Below the pieces are notes generated by a model. That model was not told the DNA's origin, did not search any database, and saw nothing but the letters and a program-made list of their open reading frames with translations. A DNA stretch of 64,000 bases from Paragyromitra xinjiangensis (Eukaryota; Ascomycota; Pezizomycetes; Pezizales; Discinaceae), in contig JBCAMK010000003.1 in assembly GCA_038503065.1 (NCBI GenBank), positions 434,001 through 498,000 of the forward strand, in the 5' to 3' direction. Each line of letters opens with the position of its first letter. Positions within the stretch are counted from its first letter, which is position 1. This document shows, in pieces, positions 35,611-48,235 of the stretch. Position numbers and translations under genes: made by a program.

Positions 35611-36492
35611 GGGTTTTAATGGATGGATGGTTTGGCAGGTTTGGATGTAATGAGTGGTGTTGTAGTTAAATATAGACTTTCAAAAGCTTGTGGGTTACGG
35701 GAATGGGGTTAGGGATTTAACACAATATAAGGTTAAAAAACCAGAGTTAAAAACATGGAATCTGAGAATGATGCAAAGGAAAGTGCAAAAATACAGAGAT
35801 CTAACCTACCATTACTTGAACAGCAGTGCCTGAGAGAAATCTCCCTAATAGCTCGCTAAAAGTTAATAACGCAAGAACTAAACCGACCAACTGAATATGG
35901 AGACCTTAAGAGAGGTAGGTAGTTAACCTTGGACGATAATGATAAATGACGGGATGGTTTTGACCTTCGAGTGATCTTGTATGATTTTGTTGTTTCTCCT
36001 GCGACCGTAACAGCCTAGGCCCCAGGGATGGTATTTATGATTTATCACAATGTCTAGAATGCCTTTACGTGAAGCACACAGTTGCAACACAGGGGGGAAC
36101 CTCTAAGGTTGCAGGTTCTGCCTGAACTCACGTCAAGATCAAGTAGTGGTCTAAAGGCCTGTAGCCTACTGCATAACTATATACTACAACCAATTCCTTA
36201 AATAAAACACAAAAAGTAGAAAGAGAGAGAAACAAAAGAGAATAAATTCCGATAACAGCGACCAAGCACTGTCATGTTATTTCCACAATAGTTTATCTAA
36301 TTCCCCAGAGCACCATACCGATGAACAAATAAAACGAGACAATAAGACGGTGCAAAGAAATCCCCAGAAAAACGACCCAAAAAAACACCAATTTGACTAA
36401 AATTCCCCCCCGCCTAAAACCCACAAGGCAAACCCAAACTCAAACTAGAAACACTGTCATAAATCAACCATTTCCGCGCTCCTTGCAACCCC
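35611..36492. other. Convergent intergenic region (RED and Elongin A 3' UTRs)
   Basis: Tail-to-tail intergenic sequence, A-rich on the top strand from about 36180 to 36420. No gene seen. It probably carries both 3' UTRs. Confidence 0.45.
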
Positions 36493-37506
36493 TTATCTCC
36501 TGGGTCCCGCTCCCACTTGCTTTCTCCTCATGAAGGGATCTGCATCTGCTCTTGGCTTTGGCGGAGCGCCCGAACCTGCCATGCTTGAGCTCGCTGCGTT
36601 TCGATTTAGCTTCCCTGTTGCCACCCTCCCTGCCGAGAGCCATTTCGCCGTTCTATCATCCAACCTGCCCCTCTTTGCATCATCATCCCCCTCCAAATCA
36701 TCATCATCCACCTCCCTCGGCCGTTTCTTCGGCTCCTCCGGCAAAACAACAGGGTCTTTAATCTTCTCCTTCAAACTCCTCGACACCTCCGCCCTCTTCA
36801 ACGTATGCGTTGGCGCCGCAAGCCTACTATTTCGTCCACGGAACACACTCAACTCCTTCGCCTCCCTCCTCGCCTTCGCAACAATATTCTTCGTCTTGCT
36901 CCCCGCCTTCGTGCTCCAATTATCCGCGCTCCTCCCCCACCCACTACCATCCCCTCTCCTCCGCTGCGTCGGCGGCAGCCCCGCAGTATTCGTGATGATC
37001 CTTGCACGTGCAGACGCCTTCGCAGAAGTCAACGACGTCATCTTCGCTTTGAGCGCCTCGGAGGCAATAGCAGATGCCTCGGCAGCTTCTTGTTGGTGTT
37101 TCTCATAGATTTTAGACCAAGAGAGTGGGTTCTTGGGGGTATATTTTTCAGCTGATCCTTGACCGAAGTCGCGGTTGATGAGCTTCTGCCAGATTTCGGC
37201 TGACTCCCCAGCGATTTGGGGAGAGTTTTTTTCGAGTTTTTTCTAGATGATGGTGTTAGTTTTATTAGTTGTTATTAGATGGGATCTAGCTGGGAGTTGG
37301 GCTTACTAGTTGGACAGGGGAGGTGATCTTGAGGAGGATCGGGCGCAGGAGCTGGTAGTCCAGGTCGCCAACATCGTCGATTGCTGGGGAGATTGTTAGT
37401 AGGGTTCGAGTTTTAGAAGGAGGAAATGTATACTATCAACGAGCTTTATGAGGACGTTCTTTGTGAGCTGGTATAGGCTCTTAACGGGGCCATTAGGAGT
37501 TGGCAT
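36493..37506 (-). CDS. Elongin A (RNA polymerase II elongation factor subunit)
   Basis: Exons (minus) 37506-37434, 37383-37307 and 37242-36493; 299 aa. Elongin A promotes Pol II elongation and can act as a substrate adaptor with Elongin C and a cullin. The N-terminal domain begins PVKSLYQLTKNVLIKL and continues DVGDLDYQLLRPILLKI, then EIWQKLINRDFG and NPLSWSKIYEKHQQEAAE, the usual pattern of fungal Elongin A. The C-terminal half is basic and low-complexity with a KKRPREVDDDD stretch. The two introns (50 and 64 nt) cut the N-terminal domain; the first has a CTAAC branch and both leave consistent phases. Only the third exon is open as one long frame, so the protein would be missed without splicing. 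It is head-to-head with THOC7. Confidence 0.85.
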
Positions 37507-37849
37507 GGTGGCGATTAGATCGCACGCGGGTAGATGGGAGAGATTGTATGTAATGTAGTAACCCCGATACTGCGCAATGGTGAGGGAACAAGGGAGTGGT
37601 TATGGATAACGGTCTGGAGGGAGAGAGGACGTCGGGAGAAAGTCAAGTAGATTAAAGAAGATCCCCACGATCCAATCAAGATGTGGCTGGTACAAGACAT
37701 CTGTGGCGTACTTCCTCACCGCCACCCATTCAGTTGAGCCCCACGAAGCTTTCAGAGATAACCACTTCACACCTTAAACCTAGAATACACTGCGGAATCC
37801 AGAAATCACTCCCTTACCCCTGAGGAATCGCTCCATCACCAATCTCATC
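37507..37849. promoter_or_regulatory. 343-bp shared divergent promoter of Elongin A and THOC7
   Basis: The start codons of Elongin A (minus, 37506) and THOC7 (plus, 37850) are separated by only 343 bp with no other gene between them. Both promoters and 5' leaders must therefore fit in this interval. No specific factor site is identified. Confidence 0.6.
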
Positions 37850-39042
37850 ATGGATGAAGGCAAGTTCTCTCCCTTTCCCCCCTTTACTACACTCTTCTCC
37901 AATTCCTCGCCAAAACAAAGACCCAAGCTAACACCCAAATCCACAACAGAAGAGCTCATCAAAGCCCGTATCCTCACCCACGAGCAGCGCCCCTACGCCC
38001 GTCTCTTAAAAAGATGCAACTCCCTCACCAGCCCCGACCTCCAGCAGGTGACCCCCGATGGCGCCCAGAGACTGCACGAAGAGATTGATCTAGATTTCAA
38101 GTTCTTCGAGAGCGTGATCACGAGGATACAGTTGCTGAAGGACACGAACAAGAGGGAGGTAGAGCGGTACGAAAAGGAGAAGGGGGATATATGTGAGTAC
38201 AATCTCCTACCCAGGTGCTCAAGTGGGCATGGGCTCCTCCAGAGGTGAATTGGAAGACTGGCTTCAGTTACTAACACCCCTCCAGTAGAAACCGCTTCCA
38301 CTGCTCGCTCCACTCTAATCTCCCTTCGCGAATCTTTAACACTCTCCCAGCAAGAAAAAGAAAACAAACTAATCTACGACGTAATCGCCACCGACATCCT
38401 CTCGAACCGAGCCCTGAAGGCGCGATCAGAGCAACACGTGAACCTTGACAGACTGAACAAAGAGATCGCCGATCTCGAAGCAGAACGTGAAGAGTACCGT
38501 ACTGTATGGGCTGCCAGACGAGCCCAGTTCGGACAAATTGTAGACCAGCTAGAGAAAATGTGGGGACAGATCAAGGAGGATAAAGATGAGCAAGGTAAAT
38601 CATATACCTACTCTTCTTGATTATGCACTAACACACCCTAGATCGCCGCGAAGGTATGTCCGAAGAAGAGGAAGGTGAGGAAATTGAAAATCCGCCACGG
38701 GGTACCACGCCTTTCCCACCATCATCCTCTGGTGCTACCCCCAAGCCGGCACAATCACTCCTAGACACAGTTGGACCCATGGATGCCGCGACGCCGAGCG
38801 TAACGACTCCGATTCCGATTATTACGCATACTAGTCCTGAGCAGGAAATGGAGGAGGGGGAGGAAGTAGAGGCTGAAGAAGGGGAGGCGCTAGAAGGGGA
38901 TGTGGATTTGGTTGACGTTCCGGCTGAGAAAGAGGATGCGAAGGAAGATGCACTAATGGAGGTGGAAAAGGAGGAGGAGGTTCATGAGAGAGAGGAAGGT
39001 GAAGATGGTGAAGAAGAGGTTGATAAGATGGATGTGTCATAA
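37850..39042 (+). CDS. THO complex subunit 7 (THOC7-like)
   Basis: Exons 37850-38192, 38286-38594 and 38642-39042; 350 aa. The THO complex couples Pol II transcription to mRNP assembly and export. After a short N-terminus the protein is helical: EELIKARILTHEQRPYARLL, DLDFKFFESVITRIQLL, ENKLIYDVIATDILSNRAL, then a coiled coil ending WAARRAQFGQIVDQLEKMW. This order matches the Tho7/Mft1 family (human THOC7 is about 204 aa). Residues from about 225 on form a fungal-type Pro/Thr then Glu-rich acidic tail. Introns of 93 and 47 nt have CTAAC branches (TTACTAAC, CACTAAC) and consistent phases. The acidic tail carries no recognised domain. Confidence 0.83.
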
Positions 39043-42000
39043 GTGGTAAGTGGCGGGAAACGAGGGGTCATGGCGAGAAGGCGAGAATGGATACCTGATG
39101 CATCATGTTTTTTTTTGTTTTTGAAGGAATTTCCCATATTGTATCATAGTAAAAAGGGTTGGTTTCTATACCTTTTCTTCTAACCTTTATATTTCTTTTA
39201 CGGTCAAAATGAGAAATGATTTAAGTGTAGATTCTCGCGTTTTTTGTTCGTTCCCAGCCTATGGTTAGGCATCTAAATTAGTACGCTACACTCCGTACCT
39301 CCCACCCGCCACCTCCAAGTCTCTCTCTTATCTCTTTGGGTTATCGCTCTTCAACAAAAATTGTGTAGAGATCCGGTTGAACTGAACCTACGATCCCGAG
39401 CCTCCGGGCATTAAGGTCCACAGTAGTATCTGTAGGGGAGGGATTTAGTATGTATATCAAAATAAAGGCACAAAAGAAGCAGCTGGTATGAATGAATGAA
39501 ACAACACTCAGTGATGAACTAGGGAACGAGAAACGGGGGAGAGAAAAAGTTAAAAGAAGAGAGAGACCATGCTCAGTCCAGCTTAGCGCTATTACAATAA
39601 CTACAACACCAATCACTGTGCTATATCCCCAGATCTATACTGACCCCGAAAACAATTAGGATCGAGATTATAGAGTTTCTGGAATGGGTAATGTGAATTT
39701 AGTCTTTCGTAGTTTCTCTACCAAACCTGTAGTAGTTAACATTATACTATAGAGAGGCATTCTCTCTAGGCTGAATCTCTCCGCCATGCTTAGCTCATGT
39801 GTTGGGGGTAGTAGGTAGGAAATAGATTGACTACGTTTGTCCTTAAAGGCTGCAGGGCCGCTATCTATCCACACGTGCTATAGTCCCAATAATCGTGTGC
39901 CTACGTCTCTCACTCATCTCCGACGCCCCGGCAACCTCATAATAGGAAGCTTCTCCAACATCACGCTGATCATGACTATCGAGTGATACACCATGAATCA
40001 ACAGTTGGCAAAGTCTTGGCGTTTCAAGACCCTTACATTAGCCAAAATATATTATTAGAAAGTACCACCTCCACATTTAGGAGCGCGGCTTGATGGGATA
40101 AAATTAAGAGTTCAGTGAGTTCGCGCCGGGCTCGGAAATTCTATCATACGAAGGCATCGTAGTAGAACAAAGGATGAGAAATCGGCGGTGATGTAGTAGG
40201 GTGGGAGCATATCGAATAATGAAGACACCTGTGGATGGTCTTTCTTTAATCACTTCCTGGCAGTCAAGCGCATTTTCCCGCCTATTGTGTAGTTTTTAGT
40301 GAGCTACGACGACCGATACCTCATTTAATGTGGAACCCTTTGTGCAAATCAAGGTAGTATCTGGTTCCCAGGTGCATATGTAAACGCTTCGCGAAGGCGT
40401 TCTTACGACATCTCTCGACATCAGGCCTTGCCAACTTGCGGCGCGCAATTCCATTCTTGTAGAGTTCGGCAAATACAGTTGTGTGCATGAGGGTATCTAA
40501 CCGTTGCTGAACGCCTGTGAGTAGCGGACTCTGTTTCCTGGGGCTGCTTGATAGTTGATTTTCTGTACGCTTTTATTAGCACCAGTGCTTAGGGGAGATG
40601 GGGTGAAAGATAGAGGGAGGAAGAGATAGCTAATCCCTCACACATACTGAAACGTCCCCCTCTCGATTGGTAGTTGAAATGAATCTAATTGGAGTCTGAT
40701 GATGATGATGATGATGAATTCATTGAGTACATCCAACCACCTGGGTTATGATCGCATAATTTGAGTTTGAGTGTAGCCTTGTAGAAGGACGCCATGACAG
40801 GGACAAGTGCTTAGATGTACGCTTAAATTGCATTACGCCCAACTTCGCCCATTTTCCTGCACCCCGTTGATGGTACGCCTCGCATCCGTACACCTATGCG
40901 TCCATATCCTCGCTCACTTCTATACCGGTACGCTGAAGTATCAAGATATTCTCCTAAAACCACGGACCAAAGTTACTGCAGGTGTTGTGCGTCATATACC
41001 ATCACTCGTCGATCATCGCCAGACCCTGAAGAGGATCAGGCATCTATTCCGCAACTGCTATGCAATATATACCGAGGCTCAGCTCCTTGTTCATATCGTA
41101 CATCGGATGCCCTAAGAATATCGTGCTTCTGGGCTCTAGTATGTCAGCCTGTGTGCCCATCAAACAAACGCTCTGGATGTTTTATACCTACCTATGCCCT
41201 GCTATCTCATATCATCGATACGTGTCCCTAGCTGTGTTCAAGTTAACCCCATTGTCCACATAGCAGTGTCTATCTAAGATACATGATTCTACTGCAGTGT
41301 AGGTAACGGCAAATATATTCTTGACGCCAACCACCCGTAAGTTGCCTGTCGTACTTGGGAGGTGAGGTATGCGTACCACACCATAGAGAGGATTCGACTA
41401 ACCACCACCTCTACGACGTATAGTTTTGATTCTTACTAGCAACGATACCATTTCGTTTGTAAAATCCTGTAGCTCTAGAACTCTAGCGGTGAGTTTCCCC
41501 CGTAATGCGTGGTGCCCGTCTCCTATCCGGACGCTCGGAAATATATCACCAATTCGTGGTGCGGTCTATGAGTCGAATTGGATCTAGTCTTTATCTTGAG
41601 CTTTTGACCCGGGCCTTCATAAGTTGAAGTCGTGATGAGTTGAGCTCTCAAGCTAATAGTCTGGCTCAATTTAAGTTAGACAAGTGTTTACCATAGATGT
41701 AGGGTCATTTCTTATAATTCCTAGAAGTCAGCACACAAGCTCTGATCCTTTACCTTCTTTCTAAACCTTCTATTAGACTCAATGACGAATCCGAACTTTT
41801 CGCAAGTATCTCAAATTTATTTCCTAGTAAAATGAGTGGGCTCGAGCCCTCCTCATAGCTTAACCTAAGCCAACTCGCCGCCAACACCGCCAACACACCT
41901 GATACTCTAAACGCATCAAAAGACAACCTCCGTTTTTAATAATGGCTACAGTAGGCGCCTAAAAGTTTCCACAAATACCAGAAACAATAACCGAGCCAGA

Positions 42001-45000
42001 AGTCAACAAGCGCGCGCATAAACTACTATCCTAAAACCTAGTCTATTGGCTCAAACAATTTTCGCACGCGGGTATAGCGTCTAACAAATATTTAGCATCA
42101 TCCAGATCCGGCTCTTAAAGAAACCAAAAAGGTACTCCTGCAGCTAGTTTGGGGCGCAGGGCCTCCACCAGCTGCAGACATAATACTATAGCAGCTGATG
42201 TCACTGGAACCCTACGCTTACTGATAACTTATCTGACGTTCAAAAAAATCCAGCATTTTGAGAGGGGGAGGGGAGGTTTACCATATCTCATTCTGAAGCT
42301 CATGGGTGCACAAGTGGGGTCTGGAAACGCAAGTCGAGTTAAAAAAAAAAGTGATAGTAGCACATGAAAAAAAAAAACCATATCAATTCTTGGATAAGGC
42401 CGGGGTTGAGATGTTGTGTGGGGTGGTTTCAGGTATAAGTGATACTTGAGGATAAAAATCGAACTTTTGGGTGCAATCGACACTCCACAATTGTAATCAA
42501 GTGCAATCATTGGCATTATTGCCTGATCCTTTAGCACAAGCTCCTTCCTATAATTAACCCGAAAGTTCTGTTTCCAACCAAGCTACAGAACGGAAGTCGA
42601 AATAGTGGAAGATTAAGAACCGGATATCCAATCATTTCTCAGTCGTTTTTAGACATTTAATCCTAATTTGTTGCCTCTCTCGTCATTCTGAGCATTGTTC
42701 CTCTTGTTTTACGTCAATCTGCAGGGGTTAGTTTAGAATTAAAGCACATATGTCCTGGTGACAGTGAAATGAGCTCACAAAAACAGGGAATGTAGGTTAT
42801 CTGGTCTTCAAGAACGTACTTCGTGTCTTCATCTTACAGGCCAGCACTGTTTCTGCAGTTCTTATGCGTGTGTGAGACGCCAGGCTTGAAAAAACTGAAG
42901 GAACACAAGATGTTCAAATTTAGATATTCTCATCATTATTGGAAATGATCTTTGTCGATCTCCCTGCAATGATCACTATCGACATCATAGAACCGACTGT
43001 TAGGCCACCGTTTAGGTTCCCATCAATACAAGAGGTTTACGAGCCGGGCGGGAGCCTTGATGTAGTAACTTGAAGCTCGAATCAAAAGCAAAACGACACT
43101 ACCTCCCGCAGCAGCCTTGTGACTAGCTGCAGCTGGCCGAGGCTTTCAAAGAGACAATGCGGGCGATAGTTTCGACGATGTCTATAGGGGATACATTGAT
43201 ACTTCAAGGATCTCACTGCTTGTAGGAGCATTTGCAATCGCGAGAAGGATTTCGCCTTTCTGTAATCAAGTACTTCACGTATTAGCACTCGCACCCATAA
43301 GGTGCCTAGACAATGAAGATGGTGGGGTCAAAACAGCAAAGTGGTAGCCAAAAAAGTCCGTGCGAGCGATGAGCCTCAACCAAGTACTGAGCACTGGGAA
43401 AAAGAAAATATACCCTGCCCGGTCACTCAACATAACCATGTCTTATAAACCTTACCTACACAACCCCACCAGGCTGAACACTGCCAAAAATTAAAAGTGG
43501 GATAAAGAGACAGATACCAAATATATAAATGAAAACAATAGAGAAACACAAAGAAAATAATTACCTGGCAGCGAAAAAATAAAAATAAAAATCTAGTACT
43601 CTTATATACCTGTGACTAACATATAATCCACCACTACTGCGCCGGCCCCCAGACACAACCGAGTTTGTATGTGCTCTCTACAGTATCGCTCTTGGACCTG
43701 ACTCTTTTGGCATTTGCAATTAATCGACTGCGATCGTAACCATTAATATCACTATCCAAACTTCAGCTAGCTATTAATGCCCTCACCTGAAACGCCAATT
43801 GCCCCACCATTTCCTTTCCCCGCAGTAGTTATTGGCAACAGGCGAGCACGAGTGCTATCGCATGAAACGCACACCATTTACCCGGTGATCCTCCCTTATC
43901 CAGTTCTACGCGTTGTTTTGATCGGCCGAACACGAATTCACGGTATTTTATGACGTTCCCATGGGTACGCGAAACATACGTAAGTGCCTTCCCATCCTCC
44001 TGTCATCCACGAGTCGCCACCATAAAGGCTTCAGCCATCACAAGCCCCGCGTTGATCCGAGATCCACACGATCAAGCTGAACACCCCCCCCAAAAAAAAA
44101 CAACCCCCCCCTCCCTGCACTCCGTTCTGGTACACACACAGAGTAAGTAGATATGTAAACAAACGCCACCTGCCACCTGTCACTCTTATCTTAGCCCTCA
44201 TGTCTCAATCCATCCTCTTGCGTTCGCCGTCGATTGAAAATAGGCGACCTCCAAACCTCCGAACCCGAAACACTTGGCGAGTGACACCCCATGAAGATAT
44301 CTTCGCCTCCTTAGTGGTCCTTCAAACAACCGCTTCCCAACCCAGCTGACTCGCCGTTCGCTTTCCCACGGCGTTTTTGGTAAAAGGTTTTATTAACCGC
44401 CGGCCCTATCACATCGCAGGTAGTGCAATTTCGCTTCCGTTTCTAACACGACCCTCGGCGTCTAGGTAGACCCTGTACTATGTGACGGTAGGCTATTCGA
44501 GCGGTCTTCCACCTTTACGCGAAACTCGAGACGAACTTGATCGTAACGAGTCCCAAAGATGCAACAGAGCTTAACGGTCTCAAGCCATAGTTATGCCCTT
44601 TTTCGGAGCGATCTTTGTAGGATCCCCTGGTATGAAACGTTCAAGGATGGGGATCATTAATTTACTAGATTACCCCCGCACAGCCCTGTAAGGTAGATCT
44701 GATCCGGGACGGGTACCACCAATCCAGCACTACTGGTACCAATTTCAGAATCACCGTAACTTTATGTCCTGGAAAGCCTGCCTGTATTGGTGGGGGATGT
44801 TGTGCCTTTTTCAGCAACACTCCCAGCTCCCCCATGTCGCCAGTCATTGAATCTAGCACTAACCTCGCTAACTTTCGCCTGCCGGGTATTTCGCAATCGA
44901 GCCAGATTCAGAATGTAACCCGAGAAGCTCACGGCGACCTTTCGTTGCCATTGACATCGTGACACATGGGGGGCATAAATAAATAAATATACACCGCCAT

Positions 45001-46382
45001 AACATCACATACGGGTACTCCGAAACACGTGAGGGGACATACATCATCAGCCCAAGAACCTGGATATCAAGTTTAGTTGCGCACCGCTTTTAATGCACTG
45101 TTTTTGTGAAGATTATTAGAATAAGTACAAGTTCTTAACATCCTATACACATTTCCAATCACTATAGACATTGAAAGAGGAGAAGCGAACAAAGGAAAAA
45201 ATAAAAATAAAACATAAAACATGCCACCCATGAGAAAACAGCGGTATAGAAACAAGCCCGTTTCTCGAGCCCCATTTCTTTATCCTAGATGCCATCGAAC
45301 CCGAGATAGTTGAGGTGGTTGTGTATATGCTGTTGACTGACTTTTGTTCGAATCCGAAACAGTTGCTGGAAGTTCCCACCCAATTCACAATCGACAATCC
45401 AGAAATGTACACCATACACGGCTGCCCTTCGTTGAAAGTCCCGTTCATCCAATCCAGATACTCCAGGACATACTTGCTCCAACCTTTGGAACAAGAGCCA
45501 TTGTGTTACAACAAGAACAGAATATGTGATCAGGACAGAACAGACAACCGACAAAACCCCTGGTATGCAATCCTCGATTGTGGGATATGGTGAATGGCCG
45601 AGGAAAAGACGGAAGAATACAAAGGAAATCAAAAAGAAAAACAAAAGAAAAAACCCGCAAAATGATATACAGTAGGGCGTTTCGGATGCTCTCGAGAACG
45701 ATATTCCGGTTCGTTTGAGGCAAAATCGTGTATGTGTATAGGCGTTATAGTATGTATCTGTTAGACCATTATACAATGAACAAGCAGATTTCTTTTCATT
45801 CGAAGAGCATAGAAACTACTCCGAGAAAGAGAACAAAAATGAGAAAACGAAACGTAAAACACGCTGCAAACAATGCTCAACCCCAACATGCACCCCATTC
45901 AGCTACCCCCAAACCCGTTTTTGAAGGAAACAAGAAAAAAAAGGGGGGGAGAGGGGGAAGCGTATGATATACACTGCGCCTGAATGAATAGCGCTGTAAA
46001 GACAGAAAGAAGTACTTCCGAAGTGATGTATGTACCAACCCAGCTAGGGTTAACCAAGAAAAGACGCTCCCAAAACGAAAACACGAAAGCCAGAACTCCT
46101 CCGAGAATGGTGAAAGACGAATCCGCCAGGTGATTGAACCAGCGAAAAAGAATGATGTGAATGTTGGAAGAGCACCATATAAGAGATGCATTCGAAAGTC
46201 GATAACCGGGATATTGTGAAATCGACCATCTGGGAAAGGTGAAGGCGAGGTGAAGGAAAGTATATAGAACCGGACCCATTTCATAAAAAGCCCCAAAATG
46301 AAGGACCGAGACCCCCAAAAACATCATTAATAAGAAATCCGCTATGAATAAAACTCAAACGCCGTGCTAATGCAATTCATAC
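39043..46382. other. 7.3 kb gene-free region
   Basis: No gene is supported on either strand. The first 150 bases are the THOC7 3' UTR. Contents seen: a GAT repeat at about 40698-40715; mixed C8/A9 tracts at 44083-44112; stop-rich, broken-looking coding-like sequence at about 41880-42360 that I cannot assign; and the A-rich CDC25 3' flank at 45600-46380 (T-rich on the coding strand). The open frames here lack conserved motifs. Confidence 0.4.
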
Positions 46383-48235
46383 TCAATAGGACGCCATCCT
46401 ACGAGGATCACCTCTATGTCGTGAACCAAAACTAGCAAGAGTATCCTTATCTCTTGCGCATCCCGCAGTGGGACGCTTCCCAAAATTGGCGCTGGGACTG
46501 TTATCCAGGTTGTTATGGGCCCCGAAGGTAAAACTCTGAGTACGACCGATCTTTCCCCGCTTTTGAAGCTTGGCCATTTCTTTCTCACATGTGTGAAGAT
46601 GAGAAGCATCTTTCATCTGAACATATTGCTCTGGTTCGCAGCGGATACGATAATGATGAAAAAATGACGAATATCCTCCCTCGAGAATGTAGACGTCAGG
46701 ATAGTAGAGAGCAGGATAACGTTGCATATTTAACTGCCTGTCACGACTGCGGAGATGAAGTGCCCTGGAAATAAACGTAAATATGGTGTCAAGAAATTGT
46801 TCACGTAGGTCCCAACTTACATCCTAGGAGCACGATGGGCAGAAAATTCACAATGAAAAATGATAAGTAGTTTCTCGGTTCTGGGCGCATGGAAAAACAT
46901 TGTCTCCAAAGCTTCCGTCGAATTAACGTTGACAGCACCCGAGATGTGGCCACCTTCATATTCGTACTCAAAACGACAATCAACAACCATTAGTTCATCA
47001 TACTTGCCTTTATATTCACCATCCATGACTTGGCAAAGAGTTGATTTGTCAATGCGCCTCAAAGTATCATCTTTGCTGCTGAAGCATGGGAGTATGGAAT
47101 TCTCGCCAGGGGAGGATTTGGCCGGAGATAGATCCACATCTCCCCGACCCCGCAAATCCCGTTGCATGACATCTTCGGGGTGTTCGAACATACTCAGAGT
47201 TCGCCGGATCTTCCCCCTGGGGCGTTGAAATTTGTGCCGATTAAGAGGGGCAACTGGCGATCCGTCGAGACTAGTATTTGTAGGACCAGACTCCATGGCA
47301 AATGGCTTGGATCGAGGTGTAGGCGCCATCATCGCAAGAGGGGCACCTAACTTCTTCTCACTTCTTGGGGGAGAAGCACCAAAAAAATCCTCCAACTTCA
47401 TTGATGGGACCGTGGTAGTCCTGCCAAAGAGAGAAGGTGTAGATAATCCAGAGGCGGAACCGGTAGATTTGAACGCATTTCCCGCGGTATTACGATTGTG
47501 TCTCAGTAAAGAAGGCCGAGTAAAATTGGATGACTTCTTACGCCTAGATACCATGTTAGCAACTTTCTGCTCCCTCACCCGCCAGAAGAGTCATTAACAT
47601 ACTCAGGAAGGCCTCCGGCTCTCCGGGGAAGATCTATCCTTGGAAGTTCAGGCGTAGGAGCAGCGGTAGGAGGACTCGAACACATATTCATTGACACGTT
47701 CTCGGTGGGAGACATAGGCGCCCTCGCGGTAGAGAATGCAGGCTTGTGAGGCAATGGAGACATGTCCATATTGTCATGACAAGGAGACGAAGATGGAATT
47801 GGAGGAGTGGTCACCATTGCTGTGAAGATTAGCCAAGAAAATCGAGATAGGACAAGAATTTCACCAACATCGCCCATTCACACCAGCGCCGAAACCGAAC
47901 GGAAAGAGGGAACGTCTAGGCGTAGGGACCTGAGGACTAAATTATTGCCCTTTTTTTTTAGCAAACCATCTCTAAAAAGGATGTCAATATTTTGAAACTC
48001 ACGTCTTATCAATATGAAAATTTTGCGAAAGATCCGCCACCAACATCGAAGTAGGAGAGGATTCCAAACGAGACTCTATGTCAAAATAGCCCGATCTATC
48101 CAATTTCACTCCCAAATTGAGGTTGGAGCCAAATAATGTATTTCCAGAAGCGTTTCTTCTCCCTGTTTTACCATTCAAAGACCAAGGTGAATGGGATGCA
48201 AATGGCTGCATAGCAGCAATAGGTGATGACTCCAT
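46383..48235 (-). CDS. CDC25: CDC25 M-phase inducer tyrosine phosphatase
   Basis: Exons (minus) 48235-48003, 47936-47884, 47819-47579, 47543-46821 and 46764-46383; 543 aa. CDC25 removes inhibitory phosphate from CDK1 and triggers mitosis. The N-terminal 300 residues are the Ser/Pro-rich regulatory region with many S/T-P sites. The C-terminal rhodanese fold contains VVDCRFEYEYEGGHI and the active site HCEFSAHR (Cys407 to Arg413, the C-x5-R signature), then RDRQLNMQRYP and the helix with YILEGGYSSFF. The tail has KGKIGRTQSFTFG-like sequence near KRGKIGRTQ. Exon 2 is only 53 nt and encodes PQVPTPRRSLFPFGFGA. Intron 3 is just 35 nt (47578-47544) yet has a GTGAGG donor, a GCTAAC branch and an AG acceptor, and without it a TGA interrupts the frame. 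All phases agree. Confidence 0.9.

Noticed and set aside
41880..42370. Possible retrotransposon gag relic
   Set aside because: Stops interrupt every frame and no zinc knuckle or polymerase motif can be read, so the resemblance is too weak to list.
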